Assembly (NCBI GenBank): GCA_023231475.1
Contig: JALJEE010001892.1
Location: forward strand, 1-42,151
DNA length: 42,151 bases
From: Seison nebaliae
Taxonomy: Eukaryota; Rotifera; Pararotatoria; Seisonacea; Seisonidae
Direction of reading: 5' to 3'
The position numbers were made by a program, and so were the translations under genes. The stretch's first letter is position 1; each line of letters begins with the position of its first letter. The notes beneath the pieces were generated by a model, which was given only the letters and a program-made list of their open reading frames with translations, was not told the DNA's origin and did no database searches. Below are positions 1 to 10,725 of the stretch, piece after piece.

Positions 1-232
1 AGTGTAAAAATTTTTTCAATCCGGTTATCTTCTTTTGTTCTTATTATTCGATTGATGTTCCTGAATCTTTCGATGAAGCTCTTTACATTTCTTCTAACTT
101 CGATATTACTTCTCATATTCCGGAATATTTACGAGATGAAATCGTGATTGGAAGAAAACTTATCACTGACAATTTGTACAGTAATATATCTCATTTTCTT
201 TTTAATTTACCTCGAGGGGATTTGATTTTATA
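1..232 (+). mobile_element. Possible 3' end of a non-LTR retrotransposon ORF (truncated by window edge)
   Basis: A reading frame is open from base 3 to a TAA at 230-232 and ends in residues NLPRGDLIL, followed at once by an A-rich stretch. The terminal codons span the bases ACCTCGAGGGGAT, which fit the hairpin motif seen at the 3' ends of the LINE relics at 426-446 and 41171-41190. The rest of the frame (about 76 codons) matches nothing I recognise. It could also be the last exon of an unrelated host gene whose body lies outside the window. Confidence 0.35.
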
Positions 233-412
233 ATAAAAAAAAATATTCCATTAAACAACTGTTCTTTCAGTTTAAAATTTATCTGCATATCGATCTTTCC
301 TGTCGCAACATGTTCTTTACTATGTTAATGATCGTTTCAGAAAGAGACAGACCTTTCTCCAGTTCATTAAATTAGTAGAACCGTCGTTGGTTGATTGTAT
401 TTGTTATTATTA

Positions 413-1165
413 TTATTTATTAGAGAAATTCCCGTCGGGATAAATTTGAAGAATAGATAAAAAATTTCGATCTTCGCCAACGTCGATCAATCGGTGTAAT
501 TCGGTAAGAGAATCCTGATCGATTGGTATAGAATCTGAGGGATCGTAAGAAAAAATGAAATTTCTCAAATCTTGGAGAAGATTATCGCGAGATAAATCGT
601 AGTATCGAATAGTATGACTAAAGACTGAGCGATTATGAAAATGATACATGTGTAGAAGTTCTATTCCGAAATTTTGTCGATAAGAGTAAAAACGCGACGA
701 CAAAAGAGAATCGGCAACGGCACGAGACCAACTATTGCGAAAAGTAGAGAACGGTTACATCTGTGAAAACAACCGATTAATCTCCTGATAAGATGATTGT
801 ACGCCCGGTCGATCTACAAGAATGAACGTTGAGTGCATAAAAATATCTCTTAAAAAGCTGTAGACGTAGTTTAGGAGGAACGAACTTCGTCTTAGGAGAG
901 AAAGAGAAGAGCGTTTTACATAATTTGTTACAAACATGATCTAACACCATGGAGGATAGACAACAGAGGTCAATGGTTGAGCCAAGAAAGGTTTAGTGGT
1001 GGAAGATTTAAGTGGAATCGACGAGAAAGATGGTAAACCGGTTGATAGTAGACAACATTTAGAATGATTTATAGATATACCTCGTTGTGTAAGAAGTGAT
1101 GAAAGAGATCCATTATTGAAAATATTAATAATATTGCAATATAATATTAGAATCATTATAATAAT
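413..1165 (-). mobile_element. Decayed LINE: C-terminal reverse transcriptase region and 3' tail
   Basis: Read on the minus strand, the region starts with residues RGISINHSKCCLLSTG (1156-941 frame). This resembles the G-x-x-x-N-x-x-K-C stretch that follows the catalytic YxDD motif of non-LTR reverse transcriptases. The frame then breaks repeatedly (pieces at 937-755 and 703-413), so this is a relic. The last 440 bases align by eye with the plus-strand copy at about 40735-41213, sharing the residues FSHTIRYYDL. The element ends in the hairpin at 426-446 and an (AAT)n-like tail at 402-423, as in I-like LINEs with TAA tails. The 5' part and catalytic motif are absent. Confidence 0.65.
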
Positions 1166-1476
1166 GCAATGGACAGTTTTGAAATGGTAGAAATATTTCT
1201 AAATTAATTATAAATAATAAAACTAGTTGAAAACGACGAATTAATTGTAAATTTTTTGATTTTCAGTACATATTTCTCGAATTGAAATGAGTAAAAAATG
1301 AAATAAATTGATAAGAAATTTTGTTGTTCGTTATTGTTCGATTTGGAAGCTTATGAACTAAAGGGAAATTGTATGAGAATCGAAATTCATATTCTACATA
1401 CATCAAAAGGTAAACCGTCTCTCAAATTATAGAGGCGATTATTAAATTTCTTATTGGGAAAATTTGAAGAAAGTTG
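1166..1476. other. Intergenic / 5' flank of WTAP
   Basis: This AT-rich spacer lies between the LINE relic and the WTAP start codon. I see no open frame of note, no tRNA-like sequence and no convincing TATA box. An AG lies three bases before the WTAP ATG, but it has no pyrimidine tract in front. Confidence 0.4.
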
Positions 1477-4400
1477 ATGACGGAGAAGTTCAATTCTAAC
1501 CCGAATAATTCCTTTCCGGGTAATCTGATGAAGAACAATGGACATCGATTGAACACGATGAATAATAGGCCGTTGTTGCCATATGCTCCAACGATGGACG
1601 GAACGCCAACGATCAATTTGGCACAACCATCATCTTGTTATCATGTTGGTGGTAATGGAATGGGAAATGGAATGAATATAAATAACGCCTTAGAATTACA
1701 TAATCGTTCCGGTCTCGATATGGGAGATCATTTGAATGAAATGAACGGCAATTTTGACAATAAAGATTTAGTGAATAAATTCATAGTGAATAATGGAAGT
1801 TCGATGGAAATGAATCCATCGAATAGTTTATCGATGAATTTAATGCAAATGAAAACGAATGAATTGAAAGGAGCTGCCATACATCTTCCATTTAGTATCA
1901 CCGTTCCACCACCCACAATCTTTCCAACTACTTCATCCAAACCATGTCTCAGTCAACCACCAGATTTCCATGCCACTTCCATTGAACGGAAAAAATTACC
2001 AGTTCGTTGTGTAACTCCACAACAGGAATTAATATCGAAAGATTGGTTGAGAGTGTGGAAACAACAATCGATATATGTCGATTGGTTAGAACGACAAATC
2101 AGACAATATAAAGTCAATGAGAGAATTAGTGGAATGTGTGAGAAATTATGTCGCAACAACGAAGATAATTGCAAATCGGAGAAATTAAATGAAATCCATA
2201 ATCTTCTCAAAACCATTGTTCCCGTTAAAGAGAAGATGGAACGATATCCGAAAAAACCTACAATCGTTCCCATGGCAACCGAACATCGAACAATAACAGA
2301 AAATTGTTTAATTCGAATTAGTGAAAAATTCGATCAAAATAAATTAAATAATAATAAAATTAATTTATTCGATCAGAATGTGGAAGAAGTGACACAAGAA
2401 GTCGATTCTCCCATTGACCTCATCGAATGGCAACGGAAACAAATCGGTCTTTTGCAACATCTTCTCACTCAACGTGATTTAGAGGTGAAACAATTGAGAT
2501 GTGCCATCATCGGGAAATTTAGTGTTTATCGACAAATGAAATCTTTTGCTCCCATTTTCAATTCCATAAGTAAAAGTTTAAAATTTTTTAAATTTAATTA
2601 TTATATTTTAATATTTTAAATTTATTTTCAATTTTTTAAAAATCAGATGAATTAAATCGAAGGAAACGAGAAATGCATTTGAATTATTCACGAAATTCTT
2701 TCGATGGAGTTTCCACTTTAGACGATTTGAACATTTGGAGTGATACAGAACAACGACATATGATCAACAATTGTCTATGGATCGATCCGACTCTCGGTTT
2801 AATTTACGAAAAAATTAAGAAGGAAAGAGATGATTGGAAGAGGAAATATTCCGATTTGGAATCGGAATTACATATGGCTAAATGGAATGAAACTAGTTCG
2901 AATGGAAGACGATTATTGGAGAGATGTCGAGCCTTATTGAAAGAGAACGAGGAATTGGGACAACAACTTCTTGATAAGAATGTGGATCGATTAAAGAATG
3001 CTCTTTATATCGAACGGTTTGTGAAACAAGAGGAACTCATTAAAATTATCAAAGAAATGAAAATGATTATTGGACGACAATCATCTCAAATCCATTTCTT
3101 AGAACTTCAATTACAAAAAACGAATTTAACTCAAATGATAACACCATTCGATCATTCATCCACATCATCATTGATAGATTGTGAAAAAGATGATGATTTC
3201 GATAATAATGATGGTGAAAATGATGATTTTTATGCTTTGGATCAAAACAATTTCGAAAATTCAGATATGGAGACAACTGATATGGAAATAGATGACGATG
3301 AGAATAAATCAGAGAATTGGGAAGATGATGATGATTCTATTGACGAGAAGAAAAAAGATGATTTCGATAAGAATAAAACAGAAGATTTAGATGAGATTAA
3401 GAAATCGGATTCTAATAAGAAGAAAAAAAATAATTCAGAGCAAAAAGAAAAATATGATTTTTCTAAAAATAAAAAATCTGATCAGATGGAAATATTTGAA
3501 TCGAGTTCAAAGAAAAATGATAAATCAGGTTCGAAAGAGAAATCTGAATTGAAGAAAAAAGATAAATCTGAATCGAAGAAAAAAGAAAAATCATATTTGA
3601 TGGAAAAGTTTCAATCGAAAAAAAAAGATGAATCAGATTTGATGGAAAATTTTCAATCGAAAAAAAAAGATAAATCAGATTCGATGGAAGAAGAACAATC
3701 AGATCCGATAGAAAAATTTGAATCGAAGAAAAAAGAAAAATCAGATCCGATAGAAAAATTTGAATCAAAGAAAAAAGAAAAATCAGATCCGATAGAAAAA
3801 TTTGAATCGAAGAAAAAAGATAAAAGAGATTCGATGGAAAATTTTGAATCGAAGAAAAAAGATAAAAGAGATTCGATGGAAAATTTTGAATCGAAGAAAA
3901 AAGATAAATCTGATACAATAATGAAATCAGAAAGGAATTTAAAAGAAAAAGTTAAATCTGATGTGATGGAACTGGATGTCAATTCTGATAGAGAAGAAAG
4001 ATATGAAACGAACAATGAAGATTTTGATGAATATGATGAAGAAAACTACTTAGAAGAAAGTGGAAAATTGGAACAAAATGAAATATCTCTCAAAAACGGT
4101 CTCGTCTATTACGAGGACGAAGAAGATGATGATGCGAAATATTATGATGATGATGTCTTCGAAAGAGAGATAGGTGTTGACGAGGGAGAAGATGAAGTTG
4201 ATGAGACAAATGATGAATTTGAGAAATTATTGAAAAATTTCAAAATAGAAGAAGAAGAGACAGATGGAGAATTTGAGAGTAATAATTTGAGATCAGAAGA
4301 CGAGAAAAACGTTTATAAAAAAATCGATAATTTTATTGATGGGAAATTTGAGGAATCAAGGAAATATGATGAGATGAAGAGTAAAAATTGGAAAAGTCAA

Positions 4401-4625
4401 AAAGAAGAATTACTCGTCAAATCATTGGTACGTCGATCAATTCTATCGAGAATACCGAACAGTTCGAATAAAACTCAACTCGTCTCTTTATTAGATAAAT
4501 TAGAAGAATCTTCTGTTGTCATTTCTTCGGAGAATGACGGAAGAAAACGATTATTAGTTGGCGATCAATTCGTATCGGACGGCAAACGATCAAGAAGATG
4601 TAACGAAGAAAGGATACATTTCTGA
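1477..4625 (+). CDS. WTAP: WTAP / Fl(2)d homologue, m6A methyltransferase complex scaffold, with long charged tail
   Basis: Two exons, 1477-2569 and 2647-4625, are joined across a 77-nt intron (phase 1), giving 1,023 aa. The frame opens two codons' width upstream at a TTG, but the first ATG is 1477. Residues about 189-212 (WLRVWKQQSIYVDWLE) match the start of the WTAP coiled coil. Residues about 312-345 match its middle. Residues about 405-524 carry the most diagnostic stretch (AKWN..., RCRALLKENEELGQQL). WTAP holds the METTL3-METTL14 m6A writer in nuclear speckles and acts in splicing. The N-terminus is N/M-rich. The tail (525-1023) is extremely K/E/D-rich with a 14-residue tandem repeat at about 642-789. 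Family members are usually about 390-540 aa, so this protein is roughly double length. AATAAA lies at 4683. Confidence 0.88.
3480..3920 (+). repeat. In-frame tandem repeat in WTAP tail
   Basis: About 42-bp units encode ESKKK(E/D)K(S/R)D-x-(I/M)E-(K/N)F, with roughly eight copies of which the central five are nearly identical. The unit length is a multiple of three, so copy number can change without breaking the frame. The open frame seen on the opposite strand here is a by-product of the repeat. Confidence 0.85.
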
Positions 4626-4682
4626 GTTTCTATTTTTCATCCATCCCTCTTGTTCTCATTATTTATTGTTTATTTGTTTTTC

Positions 4683-4688
4683 AATAAA
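4683..4688 (+). terminator. Poly(A) signal AATAAA of WTAP
   Basis: A canonical hexamer lies 58 nt after the WTAP stop codon in an AT-rich 3' flank. The following 600 bases up to 5306 hold no supported gene. Confidence 0.5.
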
Positions 4689-5306
4689 TTTCGAACAATT
4701 TTGGAAATTTTTCCTATTTAAATTCTCCTCAAAATTATTTTTCTTATATAGCCAAATTTCATTTTGCTATCCATTTTAATTTCGAGAATTTCTATTTTTT
4801 AATCATCCGCAATTTTTAATTTTTAAATTTCTATTAAATTAAGTCGAATTTCTGATAAATGGAATTGTATTTAATAAAAATTTGACGAAGTTAATTGAGA
4901 AGAATTGCATCAGTTCCAATATGGAATTGGATGAAATTTTAATGAGAGTTCTGCGAAATACGTTTGTGTCAATGTTTGTTGAGATTCGGATTTTTATGTT
5001 ATCGATAATGGGGAGAATGAGGCGGGAGATGAAATGGTGAATATACGGAATTTGTAGATGAATAAACAAAACTTCAATTCTCGTCAGTTGTTGTCGATGG
5101 CGTTTTGATATGGAAAGATTGGAAAGTAAATAGTTTGATTAGATAACTTGCGAGTTTATCTTAAGCTGCGAGTAAATAAATGTTTCGTTAGAAAGTATCT
5201 ATGTCTTCTTCTCATGATGGATGGAAACCATTAGATTTTATTAAGAGATCTTCCATCATTCACGTTCTTTTAAGGAACAGTATTATTTAATTCGTTTTTC
5301 GATTGG

Positions 5307-6551
5307 ATGAGAAATAAAATGATTCAATTAAACTATCGATCTATTTACCTTCTTCTTATCGTCTCATTCCTCAATTCATTATTAGCGAAGGAATCGATTG
5401 ATAAAATGGAAGCATTTCCTGATTTTGATGATATGAATATAATACGAGTTCGTCGTGCTGATTATGAAGCATATAGTTGGGAGAATAGTCCATGGAATAA
5501 AAAGAATCGAGAGAAGACTAACGAAATTGAAATAGAGACAACGAGAAAACGATGGGAATGGACAGCAAAACCCAGAACGACCACTCAGATTATCACTTCA
5601 TTGAAGAAAACGAATAAAATAAATTGGAATTCAACAAAGAAAAGAACAACAACAAAGAAATCAACGACCAAACGACCAATAACAACATTGAGAGTTTGTA
5701 ATATTAACGGAGTCTATAATTGTCCTGGTGCCATCAATCCGAAAGAGATCATTCCAACAGAACCGACATTGAAAGAGTTATATGAATGGTGTGATAGGGG
5801 CAAGAAATATATCGAGTGTGTCAATGATAAGGCGATGTGTTGTGATATGTATCCTCATTATCGGAGTCGATTGAAAGCTCTGGAAACTCAATTGAAAGAC
5901 GCCGCGGGTAAATTCGGACGATTATGTGCTGGGATTGGTCGAATGAATGCAGCGAAATTTTATTGTGCACCTCCCACAACTACTACAACTCCCACCGTTC
6001 CTCCATGGGTCCTACGTGAACAAGAACGTATTCGAAAAGAAAAAGGTATAACTTTGAGACCAACACGTACTACTGGACGTTCTACAACATCATCAACAAC
6101 AACGAAGATTGGTCAAGTCGTTATGTTGCCTCAATGTGAAACGCAGAAGATGGAAGAATTATGTTCCCCCATATTACGTGGACGACATCGTTTCCAGATA
6201 AAATGGTCAGCGTCTGCTAAAATGAAATGGTGCGAAGATGTTCGACGATACGTTCAGTGTTCGGAGCAAACGGTAATTCATTGTAATTTTACAGGAGATG
6301 ATAAATTGGAACAAGAAGTTCAACGTATCACTTCCATTGTTGATGCCTATACAAAAATCAGTGGATTAAAATGTCCGGGTGGTCTACACGGCTGTGAGAG
6401 TGTGACGGGTGTGATGGATCTCCGATGTCAGAAAGGCTCGTCCTATTTTCACAATAATCTCATATCTTTCTCTCATAAACATTTAACTAATATCTTCCTA
6501 ACAACTTTTCTGATTCCTTTCAATTTGTTATTGGGGAACGTCTTATTATGA
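5307..6551 (+). CDS. Secreted, probably GPI-anchored protein with two copies of a Cys-rich helical domain
   Basis: Single exon, 414 aa. Residues 1-27 form a signal peptide (basic start, then LLLIVSFLNSLLA). A Lys/Thr-rich linker follows. Domain 1 (about 131-222) has Cys at ...CNINGVYNC..., WCDRGKKYIECV, MCC, LCAG and FYC. A Thr-rich linker (TTTTTPT...) leads to domain 2 (about 278-370) with QCETQKMEELC, KMKWCEDVRRYVQCS, IHC and LKCPGG. The shared WC-x5-Y-x2-C core shows that the two domains are duplicates. The last 20 residues are hydrophobic after a GSS, as in GPI signals. The pattern recalls small nematode-type Cys domains (DUF19 or CPG4 style), but I cannot assign a family. It probably sits on the cell surface or in extracellular matrix. 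AATAAA lies at 6595. Confidence 0.8.
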   Translation: MRNKMIQLNYRSIYLLLIVSFLNSLLAKESIDKMEAFPDFDDMNIIRVRRADYEAYSWENSPWNKKNREKTNEIEIETTRKRWEWTAKPRTTTQIITSLKKTNKINWNSTKKRTTTKKSTTKRPITTLRVCNINGVYNCPGAINPKEIIPTEPTLKELYEWCDRGKKYIECVNDKAMCCDMYPHYRSRLKALETQLKDAAGKFGRLCAGIGRMNAAKFYCAPPTTTTTPTVPPWVLREQERIRKEKGITLRPTRTTGRSTTSSTTTKIGQVVMLPQCETQKMEELCSPILRGRHRFQIKWSASAKMKWCEDVRRYVQCSEQTVIHCNFTGDDKLEQEVQRITSIVDAYTKISGLKCPGGLHGCESVTGVMDLRCQKGSSYFHNNLISFSHKHLTNIFLTTFLIPFNLLLGNVLL

Positions 6552-6594
6552 TGAACCGTTCCTTCTTTCCTGTCGACGATATTTTGTATTTGTC

Positions 6595-6600
6595 AATAAA
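6595..6600 (+). terminator. Poly(A) signal AATAAA of the 5307-6551 gene
   Basis: A canonical hexamer 44 nt after the stop codon. Confidence 0.55.
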
Positions 6601-9168
6601 CTTTTAATAATTTTTATCGTTAATATTTTGAAAGAAGAAGAAAAAATTAGTTGTTCGTTCATTATAAGAACTTCGTTTTTTCCTCGTTATAACAAATGAA
6701 AGTGTAGCAGATGTTAAATCAATATTACACTTATCAACGGTTGAGATATAGAGAGAAAACCAGATTTTATTGGGAAGAATTCCCGTTCTAGTTTAATGGA
6801 GAATTGATAGAAACGAATACTCTCCCATAATGGTCACACTAATGTTTATTTGACGAATTACATCAGTTGTGAAACGTTAGTATTGGGAATGAGCTGAAGA
6901 ATTTTAATTTATGGTATCCTCATAAAATAACGACTTCCCGGAGGTAATCGCCTACCGTTTTAACGACTTGTTTTTACTTAATGTTTCCTTTCCCTTTGAG
7001 AATACACGTTCATAAAAAATTTCGTTTCCGTCCCTCCATCATACGTTCTCCCATTGCCTATTGTTTGATAGTGATAAAAAAAGAAAAACGTTTCTTCGTT
7101 TCTTATGAAAGAAAAAAAAAGTTAATTCCAAGGTTGATGTCGATGAAGAAAGTGTAAGATGAGAAATGTCTTCTAGAACAAATGAGGAATAAATGAGAAA
7201 GAATTTATTTATTTGTTCACGTGACTCCTATCGTCTATCTCGTTTTACGGAGACAATAATTTCCTTAAGAATTTTGCCGATATAATACGAATGGAAATTA
7301 GCTTCTTATGACTAACTGAAATCATCCTTACAAATCATCGTATTGTTCGTATAAGAGTCATAGCATCATATGTATAATTTGGTAATAGGAATTTATAGAA
7401 GCAGAAGAAATTATATTTATAATAATTATAAACTATTCCGATTATTTATCAAAACTTATACATTAAATGATGAATTTAATATGAGATTTAGTTGGAATTG
7501 ATTAGCAGAATAAATTTCTGTATAGTTATAAGTTTGACATATAGATATGTATATCCATATTCTGATACAATATCACACAATCTACAGATGGATGGTGCTT
7601 ATCTCTCGAATAGACTAAATAGTAGGCAAATTGGAAATTAATTGATTGTTAGAATGAGTTCCTCTTTTTCCTATTTCCATCTACGTACCATAATGTGACA
7701 TTATGTAACCCATTGTGTTGAGGAGTAGGAGAAAATCTGTAGAGGAATTACAATTCTCCAATAACTGATGACATGTGACACACATATGGATCTGATGCAC
7801 ATTCAGTAGAAATTTGCATATTCAACTCCCATCAATAATTATTTCCTCCAAATGCAATTGTGCGGTAGAAGGAATCGTATGACACTGCCAATCATCATAA
7901 CTATTATCAAAAATTGAATAAGAAGAAAAGCAAGAAATTAAGTTTATTCCATTCTCAATTTGGCAGTTAAACGAACCTAGTAGAACAAAAGGAAGTGCAA
8001 TAGGCCACCGAGAGAAGAGAAAACCAAATTGTCTTCCCAACTAGGAAATGATGTCCGCATGTGAATGATGGTGATGGTGATGGTGATAAGATGTGAATAG
8101 GTGATATAGGTGCAAACGAACAAGTCATTCGAGTATGAAATATAAAGAGAAGCTTTTGTCTGTTTGTCGACGAGTTTATCCTCCACAGACACTGTTCGAC
8201 GAGGAAGGTTATCGAACTCTTCTGATTTAGAAGGAAAAAAAAGAGTTTTGAGATATCTGGGACATCTGATGCTCTTCAGTTCAAATTGAACGATGAAGAA
8301 AATTATAATAAATGAAGTTTCCGATTTGATGATTCGACTGATTAAGGAAATGAAATGTAACTCTATGCTAATCGAGTCGCTGTCTTCTTTCCTTCTTTTT
8401 TAAGGAGATACATTTCTTTTCAGAAGAGATTTATTCAGTTTGACTTCTAATGGAAAGTTGGCACTCTCTTATATTGTTATTCTAATTTGATGATATTAAT
8501 GTTCTGAAAACATATCAAAAGTGAATAGGTATGAATTGGATGGAATTCCGTATCATTAACGGAAATTAGTGTTGGTGGAAGAATTGGTGATGTTCTCATA
8601 AAAATTTGTTAAATGATGACATGTCATGAATGGAAATATATTTTCATATTGTTCATGGAGAAGTTGATTTAGGAAATTAGTTAGGAACTTCTTCAACAAT
8701 TCCTCTTTTCAATTCCATCATATGAGATACGTATCGATGGGAAGTGTTCGAAGAATGTTATGAATAAGAATCATTTTCTCCGATAATTAAGTTTGCCGAG
8801 TCGAGTTAGATGTGGAAAAACAAATGATTCATTCTTCTAATGATGTTGGATCGAATTATATATGTAGATGATATGAAGATGATCGATGATGAGTCACCAT
8901 CTATGAATATTAATAAAATACAAATTACCAACTTTTCTCCATCTTCTTTCCTTCTTTCTTTCATTTAGTTTATTGATGAAATATAATTACTAATATATTA
9001 ACATAATGTCGTCGTTGTTGTTGTTAAAAAGGATGAATATAAATCTTTTAACTTCCTCTTCCATGAACTGATCATTTTGATGTGCAATACAAATATTCCT
9101 TCTCGATAATTTCTTTCTTTATTTCTTTCATTCTCTCGATATTTATTATCTTCTTGATATTTGTCAGA
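6601..9168. other. Long non-coding interval
   Basis: I find no frame here with coding character; the short frames on the minus strand at 7.8-8.2 kb lack it. Small items seen are a perfect 7-bp hairpin CATAATG-TGA-CATTATG at 7689-7705, a GGTGAT repeat at 8067-8087, and the 12-bp palindrome ATGACATGTCAT at 8616-8627. Just before 9169 there is a strong pyrimidine tract ending in CAG, which looks like a 3' splice site. This interval may therefore hold a 5' UTR exon and intron of the downstream gene. Confidence 0.45.
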
Positions 9169-9855
9169 ATGGTTGCACAAAAACTCGATACAATGGACTT
9201 GCAACAACTTGATTTTATTTCGGATCTTCCTCTCAATTGGAGCACAGCTCAAGCATTTCGACAAGGACGACATCAATCTTGTTTAATCGAGTCCAATTGT
9301 CAAAAGAATGAAATCTTCACAAATCCTTCAACAAAACCTGCATTACCACCAACCATCCCTCCTCCTACAACAACAACAATTGCTACTTCGTTAGTCAATC
9401 CTCCTTTGGGATTGTCGATCGCTAATGATGGATATCTCATCACCATCGATATTGGTCAATCATTTATGGAGAATGATGTCGAATTGGAACGAATCGAACA
9501 GACACACTCGATAGAAATTATTGTGAAGAAATTGAAAATTAATAGGAAATTCAAATTACCATCATCAGCAGATATTATGAATGTGAAAATTATGAAGCAT
9601 TCCAAACAACCAACATTCCTCATACTCCAAATTCCTCGATATGCTCAACCACAAATTCGTCTGAGAGAGAAATCGACATTGAACGGAAATAACTTCACCA
9701 ATCGTCCATGTTCGAGAACATCGATCTACGTGGAGAAAGCTGAAAAGATGTTAATGGATCTGGAGAATTTATCTCAGAATTTAGATGCACTAAAAAAGAA
9801 TCATCCAGATCGTAGACTCTCAATTGCCAATCTCTCAATTACTGAAAGTAAATAA
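9169..9855 (+). CDS. Divergent alpha-crystallin / HSP20-fold protein
   Basis: 228 aa from the ATG at 9169. The frame is open upstream, but those codons fall in a pyrimidine-rich tract ending in GTCAG, one base before the ATG, so they are probably intron or leader. Residues about 88-157 read as the beta-strands of an alpha-crystallin domain: GYLITIDIGQSF, then ...HSIEIIVKKLK, INRKFKLPSSAD and PTFLILQIPR, with the usual R-x-F-x-LP-turn before the last strands. The flanks are a Pro/Thr-rich segment (about 50-75) and a C-terminal helix of about 45 residues. The typical I-x-I tail motif is not evident, so this may be a client- or partner-specific HSP20-like (CS/p23-type) protein rather than a heat-shock chaperone. 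Confidence 0.6.
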   Translation: MVAQKLDTMDLQQLDFISDLPLNWSTAQAFRQGRHQSCLIESNCQKNEIFTNPSTKPALPPTIPPPTTTTIATSLVNPPLGLSIANDGYLITIDIGQSFMENDVELERIEQTHSIEIIVKKLKINRKFKLPSSADIMNVKIMKHSKQPTFLILQIPRYAQPQIRLREKSTLNGNNFTNRPCSRTSIYVEKAEKMLMDLENLSQNLDALKKNHPDRRLSIANLSITESK

Positions 9856-9856
9856 A
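9851..9856 (+). terminator. AATAAA overlapping the stop codon
   Basis: The hexamer overlaps the TAA stop of the 9169-9855 gene (9853-9855). A second AATAAA follows about 13 nt downstream. Either could direct 3' processing. Confidence 0.4.
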
Positions 9857-9871
9857 ACTTACAAAATAAAC

Positions 9872-10725
9872 TCACAAATTAAACATACCAGTCGTAGTAT
9901 TCAAAATTTTCAAATAAAAAAAACATTGAAAATATATAAGAATTCTCCTTTTCTCACATATGCATATCACTGCCCACTTCCAAGGTAAAATATTTGATAA
10001 TATTATTTCCATTTTTCTCACCCTCTTCCTTCTCCTCTCTTGGAAACTTTGGAACATATAACATGTCCAACTCTTATTAGAATGGATTGAACTGATCGCT
10101 TTTTCAAGAACTTTATTTGCAATTTTATTTATTCATTTCTCCTTCATCAATTATGATTGATCTCATTTCTCAATTCTCATAATCTTCTCACAGTTTTCTT
10201 TTAGAAGTTCCAAAAATAATTCTTGAAAAATTAAATTTTATCAATATATTCTTGAAATAATTAACGACACTAAATTGAAATTAATTGGAAAATAAATATG
10301 TTTAATTCTCCAACATTGTAATAGGAATGAAAAAAAATATAAAACGTGAAGAATATATTTTTATTTTAATGTCGCCGCTTTGAGACGGCGTCTCAGAAGA
10401 AACTTATAAGTGATTTTCATTCGATTATACGTACCAAAAACATTATAATTTAAGAGTGGCAATAGCTATGATCTTTTAACAATTGATGCATTCAATATTC
10501 AAGTCAACAATAAATTGGGAAAAGTAAAGTGAAATAAATAGTAATTGTGTCAGAAATAATTTTGAAAAAAATTTATTCCTCTTAAAAAATTGATATGAAA
10601 ATGGAGAATAGTTGAAAGTTGAATGTAAATAAGATTATGAACAAGAAGAATACTGAACTTCAGTAACTGAAGAATAGGAAATGATTCAATAAATAAATTC
10701 ATGTAAAAAACAAATAAGAGAAAAT
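9872..10725. other. Non-coding interval with an isolated GC-rich hairpin pair
   Basis: The interval is AT-rich with no supported gene. At 10373-10394 two overlapping stems stand out: CGCCG (10373-10377) with CGGCG (10386-10390), and GAGAC (10382-10386) with GTCTC (10390-10394). They share bases and so exclude each other. Confidence 0.4.

Noticed and set aside
3463-4015. Long minus-strand open frames inside the WTAP tail (Phe/Ser/Leu-rich repeats)
   Set aside because: They are the reverse complement of the 42-bp Lys/Glu repeat. The frame is open because the repeat lacks stops on both strands; no start or splice signals support a gene.
7822-8192. Minus-strand frames of about 70 codons
   Set aside because: No splice signals, no start context and low-complexity origin (GGTGAT repeat) on one side. 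They are consistent with chance.
8616-8627. Palindrome ATGACATGTCAT as a transcription-factor site
   Set aside because: A single 12-bp palindrome in 2.5 kb of AT-rich DNA is not enough evidence for an operator.
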